Shown: positions 1 to 12,614 of the stretch, in pieces
How the letters are laid out: every line of letters starts with the position of its first letter
Numbering within the stretch: the stretch's first letter is position 1
Source of the DNA: Jacaranda mimosifolia
Taxonomy: Eukaryota > Streptophyta > Magnoliopsida > Lamiales > Bignoniaceae
Length of the DNA stretch: 64,000 bases
NCBI GenBank assembly: GCA_018894105.1
Contig: CM032123.1
Span: 8,805,001 to 8,869,000 of the forward strand
Reading direction: 5' to 3'
Notes under the pieces: generated by a model
What the model saw: only the letters and a program-made list of their open reading frames with translations
Database searches by the model: none
Told to the model about the DNA's origin: nothing
Translations under genes and position numbers: made by a program

Positions 1-430
1 AAGGTATTTGGCTAAACTTATTTAAAACGTCTTATAAGCTCATGTATGTTATAAGAAGGTATTCGGCGAAACTTGTTTATAACGTCTTATAAGCTTTTGC
101 ATGTTATAAAATGTTTTTAGATCTCCTGCATCTTATAAGATATTTTTCGAACTTATAAGATGCCAGTTTTTTTTTTTTTTTTTTAAATAAGTTTTCAAAG
201 TATTTGGAAAATAAAATCTTGGAACTTATAAGATATTAGTAATGACAATTTTATAATTAATATGATTAAAATTAAGGGAGTTTGTTAATATTTTAAAAAT
301 AAGTTAAGAACTCCTTACTTTCTTAAAAAGTGCTTATAAGCTTTTAACATCTTATTTTAGGAATTTTATAAGTTATTTTCTTAAAAAAATTATGAAACAC
401 TGACATCTTATAAAATATTTTGAGAAGTTT
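1..430. repeat. CTTATAAG-rich repeat with a 55-bp tandem pair
   Basis: Bases 1-55 and 56-110 are two copies of one 55-bp unit with a few substitutions; both start AAGGTATT and hold the palindrome CTTATAAG. The same palindrome and variants of it (TTATAAG, CTTATAAA) recur to about 430. Such TTATAAG-rich DNA is typical of the ends of plant MITEs, but no terminal inverted repeat or target duplication can be fixed here because the window begins inside it. Confidence 0.6.
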
Positions 431-987
431 ATAAACTCACGCAGATTTTTTTTTAAATATTTTACAATATCTAGCATATACATAAAATATAAGATGAAAA
501 TATTATTTCATAATTTTATTTTGCAGATTTATACTATTATTAATTTAGAAAATGAATAAAATTTATCTAAATATAAAATCTCACAACTTTATAAATTTTA
601 AACCCCAAAATATTAATAATAGAGAATATTTTATTGATTAACATTGTTATATCTACATATATAAAATTAAATGTCAAAATTCAATAGCCATCGTAAAAAC
701 TAATTTTTTAAAATTATATTAAAATATAATATATAAAAATATTAAGTATCAAAATATAAATCAAGGTCATATATAATTAATTAATGAATAATTAAATTTT
801 AAATTTAAAAAATTAATTACTAAATTAAATATAAAAAAAAAATGTGACCAAATCACTCACTAAATCCTACCTCCCATTTATTCCAATTTCATTTCCCTCT
901 TCATTCTTCACTCACGCTGCACAGCCCTAGGTACTCTATTCTTTCTCAGTTTCTCTTCTTCCTTTCTTTTTTTTTTTTTATATATAT
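431..987. other. AT-rich stretch, no gene seen
   Basis: Almost pure A/T sequence with poly-A and poly-T runs and no supported coding frame. A pyrimidine-rich stretch (about 865-970) ending in a short TA run leads into the GC-rich island; it resembles a promoter or leader but nothing downstream confirms that. Confidence 0.5.
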
Positions 988-999
988 ATATAAATGTAT

Positions 1000-1650
1000 G
1001 CTGTTTTACACTTCTCGCTGGCAAAAGCACCGGCGAGATCCCGTCGCGGAGGCCCGTTGGCCTCCACGATGCCAAAGGAAGAGCCAGTAGATTTGCTGGC
1101 TCTTGGGGGAGGCGACGGGGCTGGCGTCCTCGTCGGCCAGCCACGTCGTTTTTGCTGGGTCGCGGCCAGCTGCGGCAGCCAACTGCCGCTGGTCGCGGGC
1201 GACGGGGAGGGACAGCAACTGCTGCGCCCCCCCCCCCCCCCCCCAAACGTGGAATTTCTCTTTGCCTTTTACCTCAATTTTTATGGGTTGATAAAGTTGA
1301 TGGCTTTCTACCCAAGAAGAATTACTTTCCTAAATTCCTAGAGGCACATTAAGGAGTAGAAAATATAAATTCCCCAATTAGGTATCTAGAAGTCCAGGGT
1401 ATTATGGAGAAATATTATTCTTATAGTAACAAGTATAAAATAGTAAGGATACCATAATTTTTCTTATTTTCTTTACTTCATCCAGTTCATGTCTCTATCA
1501 ATTTTAGCTCCTAATAGTGGAATTTAAATGCTCTCAACTGTCTCATAATATCACCATATCAGCTGGTTGCCAGCGACGGGGAGGGACAGCAACTGCTGAG
1601 CGCCCCCCCCACCCCACCCCCACCAACCAGTATTTTTTTTTTTTATTTCC
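1000..1650. repeat. GC-rich island with a poly-C tract and a second partial copy
   Basis: Bases 1010-1250 are strikingly GC-rich against an AT-rich background and end in an 18-base C run (1227-1244). A shorter copy of the segment around 1188-1244 recurs at 1562-1618: both carry GCGACGGGGAGGGACAGC followed by AACTGCTG and then a C tract. Several overlapping frames are open across the island on both strands, but they give low-complexity Gly/Pro/Arg protein with no family resemblance, so no gene is called. It may be part of a decayed transposon or captured genic DNA. Confidence 0.55.
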
Positions 1651-2263
1651 CCACCCCCGTTTTTTATTTTTTATAATTAATAAATTATAGTATGTTTTAT
1701 TTAATTGTGCAGGTTTGAAATTTTGCATTTTTGGACATTATAAAAGGTAAATTATTTTAGTGTTAAAGTTATAATTAGATGAATTGTGATTATAAATTAT
1801 GTTTTTTGTTTATATATTGGTAAATATTCTTATATGTTTTTTTTTTTAATTTTAATTTTATTTTATTGTTCAACAGGTTTTGAATTGAATTATGATGTCA
1901 CATACTCCGGATCTTCCAGCTACTAGTGCTTCTACGCCATCTACTAATATTTTGTTTATTATGTTTTGCAGTGTTAAACAGATGAGAAGTTCAAGTATGT
2001 TCATGTTGTTGGGCTATGTGAAGATTTTTCTTGTATTGAAATTAACTTTTATTTTGTTTATTTTGGATTGTTGTGTTATGTATTTAAAATTGTTATTTCT
2101 TTGATTCTTGAGGAGATTTGTATGCTTGTTTGATCTTCGGAATATGCTAATTTTATTGTTTGTTTGTTGTTGTTTTTAGATTTTATTATGTTATTTATAT
2201 GATTTTTTTTTAATGAAATTTATTAGAAAAAAATATGCATTTTATTATAAATTAACAGATTCA
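1651..2263. other. AT/T-rich stretch, no gene supported
   Basis: T-rich sequence with short frames only. A frame at 1892-2104 starts with a Ser/Thr/Pro-rich stretch and a possible acceptor (TTTTGCAG) at about 1965-1971, which resembles the start of some plant hAT transposase transcripts. Nothing downstream supports a gene. Confidence 0.35.
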
Positions 2264-2460
2264 GATATTTATAAATGGATATTCGGAATAATTATAATCG
2301 AATACGGATATATCCGAATTCGGATAATATCCAGCGGATACAGATTCGGATGTTATAAGAAAAATATCCGTCGGATATGGATACGAATACGGATACAGTA
2401 AAACTTATATGGATACGGATACAGCCTATCCGATCCGTTTAATATCTGTTTACAGTCCTG
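2264..2460. repeat. GGATAY/CCGAAT-rich repeat fragment
   Basis: Imperfect repeats of GGATACGGATA and GGATATCCGAAT with their complements fill about 200 bp. The sequence type resembles the GGATTCGGAT-rich interior of the hAT-like MITE at 36084-37015, but its ends cannot be fixed. Confidence 0.4.
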
Positions 2461-2840
2461 GATCCATATACTTGGAAGAGTAACATTTTCCTCTTAGTGG
2501 TCCTTGGAATAACAAGGTAAAACTTAGCTACATCAATTTCCTAAACACTTTTTGTCTGGGAGTTTTAGTGTGAGCAACAACATTAATATCTAGACCTCTG
2601 TGTGGTTTTTCTAATGGAAGTGGTAGAAAGTTTCATAAATGTGTGACCAGCTCTTCATTCTGTACTTTTGATTTTTGGCATTTAAACCCAATTCAGCCAA
2701 GTGAAGCCCCATGAGACCTATGAAACCAAAGGCAACTGGGGCTACTGTACTTAGGGCATTGGTGAAGCTGAGTGAGGCCTATCAAACCAAAGGCAATAGA
2801 GTTACCCTTTTGTGTGAGGAGGAGAAAGGGAGTGACTTGT

Positions 2841-5800
2841 TGTAACATCCTATTTTTATCATAAGTTATTCATTATATTTCGTCTCTTATTTTAATAAGA
2901 ATTATTTGATTTATCCATTATTCTTGAGAATTAGAGTTAGCTTGTCATATTGAATTTTATAATTAAGTTTCTATTTTCATAAATTAGTAGCTACCCTGTA
3001 GATAAATTATAAATTATATAATTATCTAGTCATATATATTACATTAAAGATAATTAGAGTATAAAATAAGGTATAGTTTAAGACAATTACTTTTAGAATC
3101 TTATCTAATTTATTTAGGACTAACTTAAGATTTGAGATCAAGCCAGGACTCTTTGTAAATAAGTAAAGTTTCCGTTCTCTAAATTGCAGGCCACTCTCCC
3201 CCCGTCTCTTCCTTGCACTAAATATAGCTCACTTCTTCCCTTTCCCAACCTGTTTGCTGAGAGAGAGGAACCCCTGCCACTCTAATCCACAAATCACCAC
3301 CCTCTTCCCCTAAATTAAATTACGGTTCCCCATTTACTCCCAAAGTTAATTGGTCTAAACAGCCCCAAACTCTTCAGTAAAGTGAATCCTGCTTTGCAAA
3401 CAATCTCCTGGCGCGTTAGGATATAAGGCACACTTTTCCCCAAGCTTCTTAATAGGTTGGTGCCTTCAATATATAATAAATCTCCCCTGTTATGGGGCAA
3501 TCAAATAATAAAGAATATCCTGTTCGCAAGCCCACACCAACCAATACCGGATTCAACAGAACCTCGTTCCCCCTGTTGCCCAGCTAGTAAAAGCTATGAC
3601 AAACACCCATTTCAATCATCTAAAACTCAATCTTTCCATCTTTAGATCACACATGCAAATATACCACTCGAAAGCTCTTTAGGTTTAGATTATTTCAGAG
3701 GTGCAAAGTCAAAAAGTTCATCTAAAGCTGACCTGCCATTGTTCACCTTGGAAACTGACAGAAACAGAGTGCAACTGTGTTTGCCCAAACTCCATGTTTT
3801 CAATCGTTTAATCACTCATGCAAAGCCACGGTTGGTAAGTTCTCTAAGTATAGATGCTCTTAGAGGTATTTCTCATTGGATTTAGAGTTGGATTATTGGA
3901 ACTATCCTAATGTTGGAAAATCCCTGAAGTACTAAACATGGCAGTTTTGGGGTAGAGTTTGAAAGTCAAATTTTCTAGCCTAAGTTCATATTATGTGGGT
4001 AGTTTAAAGTTTGAATGTGTATTGTAAACTATATACTAAGTGATACATGTATATAAATTACATGTATTTTTTATGGTTGATTATATGAACTAGAAAAAAG
4101 AAAGAGACAGACTGACGAACTTGGTATGGATTCAATTCGAGATTGAAATTGGGAGTTTTAGAAGCTCATTGAATTTGTCCAGAAGCTATTTGTTGACATT
4201 TTGTTAAGTTAGTCACACTCTAAACTTTTAAGAATTATGAATTGATAGTATATACTTGATGAATTATTGAGATTACAAGGAAAGTTGAAAGATAGGACGT
4301 GTTATTTGGTTGAATTATTAGATGAAAGGTTCAATTGAGAAGTTATTGAGTTTGTATGAAGGTTGTAAGTTGTAACTTAATAAATAAGTGATTACTGAAA
4401 TTGGATTGAATGATTAAATTAAATTATTAACATAAGATTATTTATTCAAGTACGATTAAATGAATTAGATTGAGTTAATCACATAGATGGATATTATATT
4501 TGAATTTGAATACTATGAGTTAATTTCATAGATGAATTATAGTTGAATTTGAATACTAGATGGGAATACTAACATGATGGATCCACCAATCTTGAGCCAG
4601 ATCATCAAAATTAGGAAATTTTAATTGAGGAGTTTGATATAAATATGCTTATTGAATATGGTTGCAGAGTATAATGGATTTATGTTGGATTTCATATGCT
4701 AAGATTTACAATTATTTAGTCGGTCAATTTTGAATAAAATAATAATTAGAGGATATCATGACAATCAAATTAACAAAAGGTACTTGTTACTACTATTTTT
4801 TTTATTGATGTACGCATTGGTATTTGAAAGACTTTTTAGGACCACTTGCTTGGAAAGGTTGCTAAGGATTTTCTCTCCCTTATGATTTTTAGATTGGTAT
4901 GCCTCATTTTGGAATATAACTTCATCATATGCCCATTTTTAAGAAATCTCTTTTGTAACGCTTTCATCATGAAGAGATTAAATCAATTGCATTTAATCAT
5001 ACTTCAATGAATAATCCTATGCAATAATTTAACTCAATTATTCATTCCAAAATTCAATGATCACTTATTTATCAATTTCGAATTTACCTATAAACTCAGT
5101 AACTTCTAAATTGCACCTGTCATCCAACAATCCAACTAATTAACATATTTGGCCTCTTAATTTTCCATATAATCTCCACAGTTCATCAAGTACATGCAAT
5201 TCATTCATAACTCTTAAACATTTATGGTGTAGCCAACTTACCAGAATATTTACTAATAGCTTATGGATAGATTCAACAAACTTCTACAGTTCCCAATTTC
5301 AATCCTGAATTAAACTAATAGCAAGTCATGATTCTCCCTTCTTTCGTACAATCAAACTATTCCAATTAACTTAATCAACAATGAATCTGAAATTTGTACA
5401 CATTCATTACTTACGGTATAGTTTACAATATATATTTAAAAATTTTAAACTTTCTATGTATTTGAATTTTGGCTTCCTCAGTTTGGGATTATTCCAAAAT
5501 CTGGTCAAAATATGACAAGTTATAGTTCCAAGAGCATCTAAACTCAAGGAAATTTCTAATAGTGGCCTTACATGAATAATCAAATGGTGGAAATTTTGAA
5601 ATTTGGCAAAAACAGTAGTTCTGTAAGCTTCAAGCTTCCATGAAGATAATGGCAGGTCAGGTCAACTATAGATAGCGAGTTCTCCACCGACTCACCACTC
5701 AGATTAGTTACACCCAAAAAACTTTCCAATAGTATATTTGCATGCATGATAAGATGACTGGAAAAGCAAGTTTCAGGTAATTGAAGTTGAGTGTTGGTTA

Positions 5801-6402
5801 TGGCTTCATGAGCTAGCCAGCAAGTTTCTCTTTATTTTAGATTCTAGGGCTCTTAAAACCAATTCACTTTGGGGAAACATAGATGAAACCACTTAAAGTC
5901 ACCTAAGGTGGTGGTAATGGTGGTTTGTGGATTGGAATTTGGAGTAGTGAGCTAAGACAGCTCAATGCCGTTTTGTGTCTCTCAGCTGACACTCAGCTGA
6001 TAGGTTGGGGAAAGGGAAAGAAGTAGGGTGAATTTAGTGCAACGCGTGGGGGAACGGCCCACTATTTATAGAAAAGAAACTTTATTTATTTATTCAAAGT
6101 CCCTAGCTTGATGTTCAATATTGGGTTTTTATATAAGATTTCAAAAATACCTATTTTATCTATACCTTATTTTAAAATCTAATTATCCGATAATGTAATA
6201 TATATAACTAGATAATTATATAATTAATCTAAGTATATCTACTATATATTTATTATTCATGAAATACAGATCTAATTATAAAATTCAATATTGCAAACTA
6301 AACTCCAATTTGCTAAATTAAATAGGGGACAAATCAAATGATTCTTATTAAAATAGGAGACAAAATATAATAAACCACTTACAGCAAAAAGGGCATGTTA
6401 CA
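2841..6402. repeat. Large inverted repeat with LTR-like arms
   Basis: The left arm (2841 to about 4490) and right arm (about 4960-6402) are reverse complements over most of their length, with a spacer of roughly 470 bp. The outer ends are TGTAACATCC and GGGCATGTTACA, the TG...CA ends of plant LTRs of the TGTAACA class. Each arm has a TATA-like site followed by pyrimidine-rich DNA (near 3217 on the plus strand; TATAAATAG on the minus strand near 6062), as expected of an LTR promoter. The left arm carries about 270 bp (near 3290-3560) missing on the right. The 5 bp beyond the two ends do not match (CTTGT, TATAC), so this is not a single simple insertion. No coding sequence is present. It reads as two LTRs, or one inverted dimer, placed head to head. 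Confidence 0.75.
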
Positions 6403-6429
6403 TATACAGAGAAACTAAATTGATTTTGG

Positions 6430-6660
6430 TGCATTAAGTGGACGGGTTAACCTTTTCAAACAATTAAATCAGAGCCATTTGACAAACCTGAGGTCTGTTG
6501 TTCAAATCCTCTCAAGTGCACAACAAGCAGCATGAGACCCATCAAACTAGGGTTAACAGAGGCTATTGTACTTTGAGCACACATGAAGCCGCACGAGAAA
6601 CCATCAAATCAGAGGCAGCAGGGCCACTTTTATTTGTAGGGGGCCGTACGCAACTGAAAA
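6430..6660 (+). repeat. Repeat related to the other flank of the inverted repeat
   Basis: The stretch at about 6525-6640 resembles, in the same orientation, the stretch at about 2700-2830 just left of the inverted repeat: both hold CATGAGACC, AAACCA/AAACTA-type blocks, GGCTA(C/T)TGTACTT and a second GAAGC...GA block. Upstream, at about 6500, GTTCAAATCC matches the pol III B-box consensus, so a tRNA-derived SINE is possible. No A box or poly-A tail convincingly completes it. Confidence 0.35.
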
Positions 6661-7021
6661 TGATTGATCCACTCTTCACTCTAAACATTTGGATCTGTTT
6701 CATAAATTGGAGGCAACTAAATATATTGAGAGAATCCTAAGCCGATAATATCCTGTAGCTTATGTTCTTCAACTACATCAACCTCTCTTTTCAGGCCATC
6801 TTTGATTTTTTGAAATGAAATAGCTAAGAAGTTTATGTCAAGTACTCCAATACGCTAAGCCAAATTTTTGGATTTGCAAAGACCAGAATATATTCAAATA
6901 TTACTAATACATCAAATGTCATCTTAAATAAAATAACTAACACACAGATAAACAAAAAGAATGTAATATGGACTCCTGGTAAGTCAAAGGAGAATAAAAA
7001 CAGCTACGGAACAAATCTCAC

Positions 7022-8884
7022 CACTCTCTCCATTTCTGCTTCGTATTCTTCCTGCATACGACGATTATATCTTTTCCGCGCTTCCTCTTGGAAACTAGTT
7101 CGAAAAGAACTACTTTTCCATGATGATTGAGACCTGCTCAACTTTGACAGTCCAATAACATTCAAGGTCAGTAAACTTTAGTCAAAAGTAAGCTAAGAGA
7201 TGGTTGATCAAACGTAAATTTGGGCTGCGCATGCCAGTGTACTGCTAAAAATAATTAGCAAAACAAAAATTTAAACAAAGAATTGATACAGCTGAATGTT
7301 ACCTGGTTGTAGATCCTATCGACCGTGCTTCGCAATTGGGTAACCTGTCACATTGATTAGAAAACTACAAAGTCAGTCCACAAAACCATACCAGATGCAA
7401 ATCTTGAATCAATAAATAAATAGTTACAAACTTCCACCACCTGCATAGCACTTTCAGCAACAAAGGCAAAGTGCTTAATTATAATAATTAATAGAAGTGC
7501 ACACACAGAAAACAATTCAATTTTTTTTTGTTTTTTTTCCCACAGAATTCCATTAGACAGGTATTGTTTTTTCAGATACTTATCTTTCAGTCAGGCTTCT
7601 CACAAGCAGGTTCTGCTTTCTAACATCACAGGCATCAGATTGAAAACAATCAATGCAAGTGGACTACAACAGAGTATCACCTGTCTCACAAATCAAATCC
7701 TGTTCACTAATGCTTTTATTTCAATAATTGTTTCTATCGTTTATAATACTATAATCATCTTCTTGTCGTTCACAACTGTCTCCTATGAATTGCAACCATG
7801 ATAATTTCCTTCTATCAGATATCTGATTTGATTTGGTGCCAGTTGCTCTAGCAAATTCCCACTAGTTAGATCATAGCTCGAGCATTAGAGTTTTATCTCC
7901 TTTCATTCAGATAATTTCAGACTTCATTAGAGCAAAAGGACAGGGAAAGGAGACAGAGAGGCAGATACCAGCATGCACACACTACAGAGAGGGAGAGTCA
8001 CAAAGGGGACCCAGGTTTCCTATTCTCATAATCTCTGGGCAGCTCTAAGAGATGCTTATTATGGCCACTTAGGATAGGAGGTCAATGCTTTAAAAACTAC
8101 AATGCAAATGAGTTTTTTCTCAACTGGCACTCAGATATACTCTTAGGCTTCGTCAGCTATCACCCATCTAAAAATGAAGCAAAAGTCAACTTTGATGATT
8201 ATTTTGGGAGAATTTATTTTAGAATGCAACAAGAAGGAGAAGAAGATCAAGAGCAAAAACAGCGTTCTGACTTCTAAGGAATCCACGAACATCAAGCTTT
8301 GAATGGTTGCATTGACTTATTGTTTCAAGTGATAAGATTACTGAAATTTAAACAAGCATACGGGATGGAAGATTTAAGTGTGACGTATCTAAACTACTAT
8401 AGAGCGGTTTACTTGCCAGTCCAAAAGTTTCTTTGCTTTTTCTATTAAATTGATCCATGTAAAGAAAGTCGTGTATCAAGGAAGATTGTTATTCATGAAC
8501 CTAGAGTATAGAAGAATTTGTAATCAGAAAGAGCATTGGCGACCTAAGATTGCAGCCAACCCACTTCGGTATTAATTAACTTCGTCTAATCAAGAAGGTA
8601 ACTGGGCCACCATGAACCTCAAGCTCTGTTTCCTTTTTCTTCTTCTTCTTCTTCTTATTGCTCCAATTGAACAGATAGTAGTAAAATTATTTTCTATGGC
8701 TGCACACTGTGGCCTCTGCCTGAGACCAGCCTTTGCGTAGGAAGGGTTGTACTCGAAGGAAGTTTTTCTGTAGGAGGGGTTTCTAGTGTTAAAAGAAAAC
8801 TTGATTAAAACAGAAGAAGCTTACAGCGAACGTGGTGGCAGTGGCTCCGATGAATCCAAAAATTAGAATTCCCCAAAACCTCAT
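7022..8884 (-). CDS. 5' part of a probable J-domain (DnaJ-type) protein gene, three exons
   Basis: I recognise three minus-strand exons, all phase 0 with GT-AG borders: 8825-8884 (starts ATG; encodes MRFWGILIFGF followed by a short hydrophobic stretch), 7303-7344 (VTQLRSTVDRIYNQ) and 7022-7141 (contains SFRTSFQEEARKRYNRR, then a Glu/Met/Arg-rich helix). Joined, they give 74 residues: a short N-terminal membrane-anchor-like helix, a linker, and a very charged helix. The block SSSFRTSFQEEARKRYN matches my memory of a conserved plant family whose later exons hold a J domain (Hsp70 co-chaperone); that identity is recalled, not searched. A further in-phase exon at 7432-7473 (HFAFVAESAMQVVE) with usable borders could be a cassette exon or chance. 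No J domain was found between 1 and 7021, so the gene is truncated by the repeats to its left or continues outside the window. GC-richer DNA upstream of 8884 fits a 5' leader. Confidence 0.6.
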
Positions 8885-9889
8885 CTCCTCTTCTTTCTCG
8901 CTGTTTGCATGCGGCCAGGGTTTATCCCGACTCCGTTTACCGGCCTCCTCCTTGTTCATTCTTTCTCCACACCCCCCCTCCTCCTTCTTTCTTCAATTCA
9001 AGAATTTCGATCCGCTGATCAAAGTAACTCCGATGATTGAATTCAAACTATTGGAACGAACCATGCTCGCGTCCAAATTCAACTGAATGTATGCCATTTT
9101 CCTTTTATGCTGTGTGTGTAGAGGTGCGCAACACTTAGGCAATGTTTGGCATCAGATTTTTCTAAATAAATTTAAACATGGAGATGAAAATTGTTGTTTT
9201 AAAAAAATTATTAATTTTTTTAACAATTCTAAATTATTATTTATTGTATTAATTTTAAAAAATATATATATATATGCTTATAGATTTTAAATTATTTTAG
9301 TGTGAAAATGTATTTGTTAAAAAATAAAAATAATGTATATTGATATTTATTATTTTGATTATAAAGATAATTTTATAAATTAATTGAACATGGTTCAATA
9401 ACTTAAATTAATTAAGTAAAAAGGCCTAAAAAAAAGTTAAACCCATAAAGAGGGATAACAAAATTCTAATAGACCTAAATAACCAAACAAAATCTATAAA
9501 TATCAAGTTCTGAAAAGAACATGATACAAGAAATTATTCACAAAAAATCACAAACTTTGAAAAACTTTTGAGAATTAAAAATCTCTCAGTAGGCATTTGT
9601 TCTATGGAACCACGGATAATTTGGGTTTTGTTAATATTAAAAGTTAAATAAAAAATACTTTGATTAAGGTCATTTTTATAGCTGAAAATTTTACTAATAC
9701 ACTAGTTGAGAGATGATACTAAAAAAAATTAAAAAATACAAAAAAATTTTGGGGATCTTATTTAAAAATATCCAAACTCATTTACATTTTGTGAACTAGT
9801 CCCCACTCATCAATTCTGTGGTCTCAACTCCCCATTTTAATTTTATTTTTTGAGTTCACTCCCCACCCACTCAGATTATCCATAATGCC
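8885..9889. other. Upstream region of the exon-1 gene, then AT-rich DNA
   Basis: About 8885-9085 is pyrimidine-rich and moderately GC-rich, consistent with the leader and promoter of the minus-strand gene starting at 8884. From 9100 on it becomes AT-rich with no supported gene. Confidence 0.4.
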
Positions 9890-10269
9890 CCCGGCTTTGT
9901 TTGTTTAAGAATCGGGGCTTTTTACTAAACTTTTTTGCCAAAATGGTTTTCGGGAAGTGGGGTTGGGGAATGTGATGATTATTTCATTGTTTATTTGTAT
10001 TTTGGGTGGTAGGTAGAGAATGAATTGAAAGAAAATTGTTTGTTTGCTTGTGTTTTGGGAGGGGACCAAATATCACATTAATAACTTTTTGGTTGAGTTT
10101 GTAGGGTGAAATGAATATATTAAAAGTATATATATGTGTATATATAGATGAAATGATTGATAGTATGTGTATATGCTTGTAATGAGGATAAAATGATTGG
10201 AAGAGAATTGTGCTGAAATGATTGGGAAAAAATATGAGATTTTTATTATATAGAATATATAATAAACAC

Positions 10270-11040
10270 TGAATTTTTTTGTTTAATAAATACATAATAC
10301 AATATGAAATTTGACATAAATTTTTTTTATTTATATTGGTTAAATGAAAAAATTATTTTAATTTATAATAATGATTATTTTTGGAAAAAAAATTATGATT
10401 ATAAAAATCATTTATTACTTTTAAATCTTATTGAAATTAGTTTTATGTATGATAATATTTTATTTTTATGTTAGCAAAAAAAGTAACTTACCAACTTTTG
10501 TAATGAAGTTTAAATAAATAGTCGAAACAATATTCGTCAAGTTGTTAAATTTAAAATTTATAAAACTATTATTGTTAATAAATTTTTGTTCGGAAATAAT
10601 TTGATTTATTAAAAAACTACCTGGATTTTTTTATTTCCATTTTCATATTTTTTCGAATATATTAAAATTTCCCTATTAATGCATAATTTTAAAATATAAA
10701 TTTTAGCATTTCTAAATCAAAAGTCGGCAAAATCATATCCAGTTACAAGAAAATAATGTTTTTAATTTAATTTTGAGACTCAATTTTTTTGGACATTTTT
10801 TAAATTGTTTATATAAAATTAGGAAAATAAGTTTAATTTAACATTAAGTCAAATTCTATTATGTAACATACTCACTAATAACTCAAAATTATTCCTTAAA
10901 ATTTTGGCCAGCGGCATTTTATTGTTTAATTGCAAAATAAACCGACTTATTAATTTTTAATTCATATATGTTGTCGCATATGATTATAGGACGAATAAAG
11001 CAACGCAATAAGAAAAAAATATTAGTAGTTATGACATTAC
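10270..11040. other. AT-rich non-coding DNA
   Basis: Low-complexity A/T-rich sequence between the left Harbinger terminus and its first pseudogene. Nothing codes. Confidence 0.5.
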
Positions 11041-11409
11041 ACGATAGAATGGATTAAAGTTTTTGCACATCATTAGCAATAGAAACATGTGTGATAAAGT
11101 AATACAAGTACATGAAAATAGTCTCCTACAAGTGTTCGAAATACACAAGTAGACTCATACATGAAGATAAGTGCTACGGGGAGGGAAAGTAGCACATTCT
11201 TGATCGTGCAGTACTCAAATCGATTGTGTTTGTGGATGATGACAGTCGTGGTCTCTTCAATCAACGTAGGATATCGCACCAAGTGCTGACAGTACCAACT
11301 GCTGAGCTTCTGTCAATATTGAGAGAGTTACGAGCGATATCAGCGAGAACAATTGGTGCATGGACTTTATATGTAGAAATAGTAGAGAAATCATGTCGGC
11401 TAGAGTCCT

Positions 11410-12017
11410 AAAATTGGATGGAACTCCTAGATGCATCCGAGTCAGTAATGACAATGGGGTGCTCCAGATCATCTCCAGCACCCCTACGAATGGCAAGGTG
11501 GTCCATAGGTACAGGCTCGATAAATATCTCATGTAAATGATTAAATCTTGGCTTCCTTGCCTTGAAGTACATAGGCGCCTGTGGTAAAATCTATAAAAAG
11601 AAATATTTGTGCTATAGTTTTTTATTTTTAAAGCATGTCAGCAATTTTGAAATATTTATATTAATAACACATTTATTTACCTCAGTCAGTCGATCTCGTG
11701 CTCTAAGAGGCACATACATCACTCCCAAATCTGGGTCGCAGTACACATCATGGTCCTTCATTAGTGCATCCATGGTGTTGTACCTTTCCTTTAACTCATA
11801 AAACTTTTGAGTTATGAGTTTAGTAGTGTAAGCGCTGAAAGTGTCGAGTCAACTTATACACAAAACTTGGCATGCAAGCCGTAGCATAGACATCATTAGT
11901 CAACGACTCTATAGTGTTAGTATCTAACAACATATGAATAAAACGCTCTTCCACCTTTGGTGCCCATACATCAGGGAACTGACTGGAAGTAGCGTTTAAT
12001 GATCTACGTCTACTCAT
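11410..12017 (-). pseudogene. Myb/SANT-like DNA-binding protein of a Harbinger element
   Basis: Reading the minus strand from 12017, the frame begins MSRRRSLNATSSQFPDVWAP, continues with VEERFIHMLLD, then after a frameshift near 11820 gives KFYELKERYNTMDALMKDHD and DPDLGVMYVP (about 11690-11820). After an intron-like T-rich gap, APMYFKARKPRFNHLHEIF and an acidic stretch follow (about 11410-11580). The order of Trp, the aromatic/basic helix, then D-P-x-x-G, then a basic stretch with HLHEIF is that of the Myb/SANT-like (trihelix-type) domain proteins encoded as the second ORF of plant PIF/Harbinger elements. In the family this protein is required with the transposase, for DNA binding and nuclear import. 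Here stops and frameshifts break it. A frame at 11073-11282 may hold the decayed C-terminus. Confidence 0.7.
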
Positions 12018-12299
12018 GTCAAGACATACATTTACATAATTTCATTAGGACAACAATGTAATATATAAAAGAATAGCAAAACATGTTTGGAAGGTTTCAA
12101 AAGTATCCATAACTTCACATAACTTAATACATTAGTCTTCAATATCATCCAAGTTTATTTCCAAAACATTACTAGACATACTACTTACATTGGAATGTAT
12201 GTAACAATCAAGATACTAGTAATTTCACAAGTACAACCATAACAAGTATCAAAATGATGAATATGGCAAATAGGACACATCCACACAAGGAAAGGACAA

Positions 12300-12614
12300 C
12301 TAATATGTCATGACGAGAAAATCTGTCCCTGTCATGGTCATCTCCACTACGAGTGCCTGTACGAAATGAAACATCTCGTACTGATTATGGAATAGAATTA
12401 CCACTATTCGAATCAGTGCGCACAGTAGGAAAGTTGGATGCACTGCATTATCTACTATGAGATGCGTGCTGGCCCTAGGTATCCAACCACAAGAAGGATC
12501 CAGGATGACTCCCACTCCTGGGGCACCTATAAAAGTACCTTCCATAGTTCGCAGGAGTTTTTGCCATGAACATGTGCACAATAGTGGTTTTTGGGTTCCC
12601 ATCTTAGCTAACAT
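12300..12614 (-). other. Open frame of unknown meaning between the two Harbinger genes
   Basis: A 104-codon minus-strand frame with no recognisable domain. It lies between the Myb/SANT pseudogene and the transposase, where these elements normally have spacer or intron. I see no motif and do not claim it is translated. Confidence 0.2.

Noticed and set aside
908..1352. Overlapping Gly/Pro/Arg-rich frames on both strands over the GC-rich island
   Set aside because: They arise from composition and the C tract; all frames are open at once and none resembles a protein family.
6490..6530. Possible tRNA gene from a B-box-like GTTCAAATCC
   Set aside because: No cloverleaf or A box could be drawn; at most a SINE relic.
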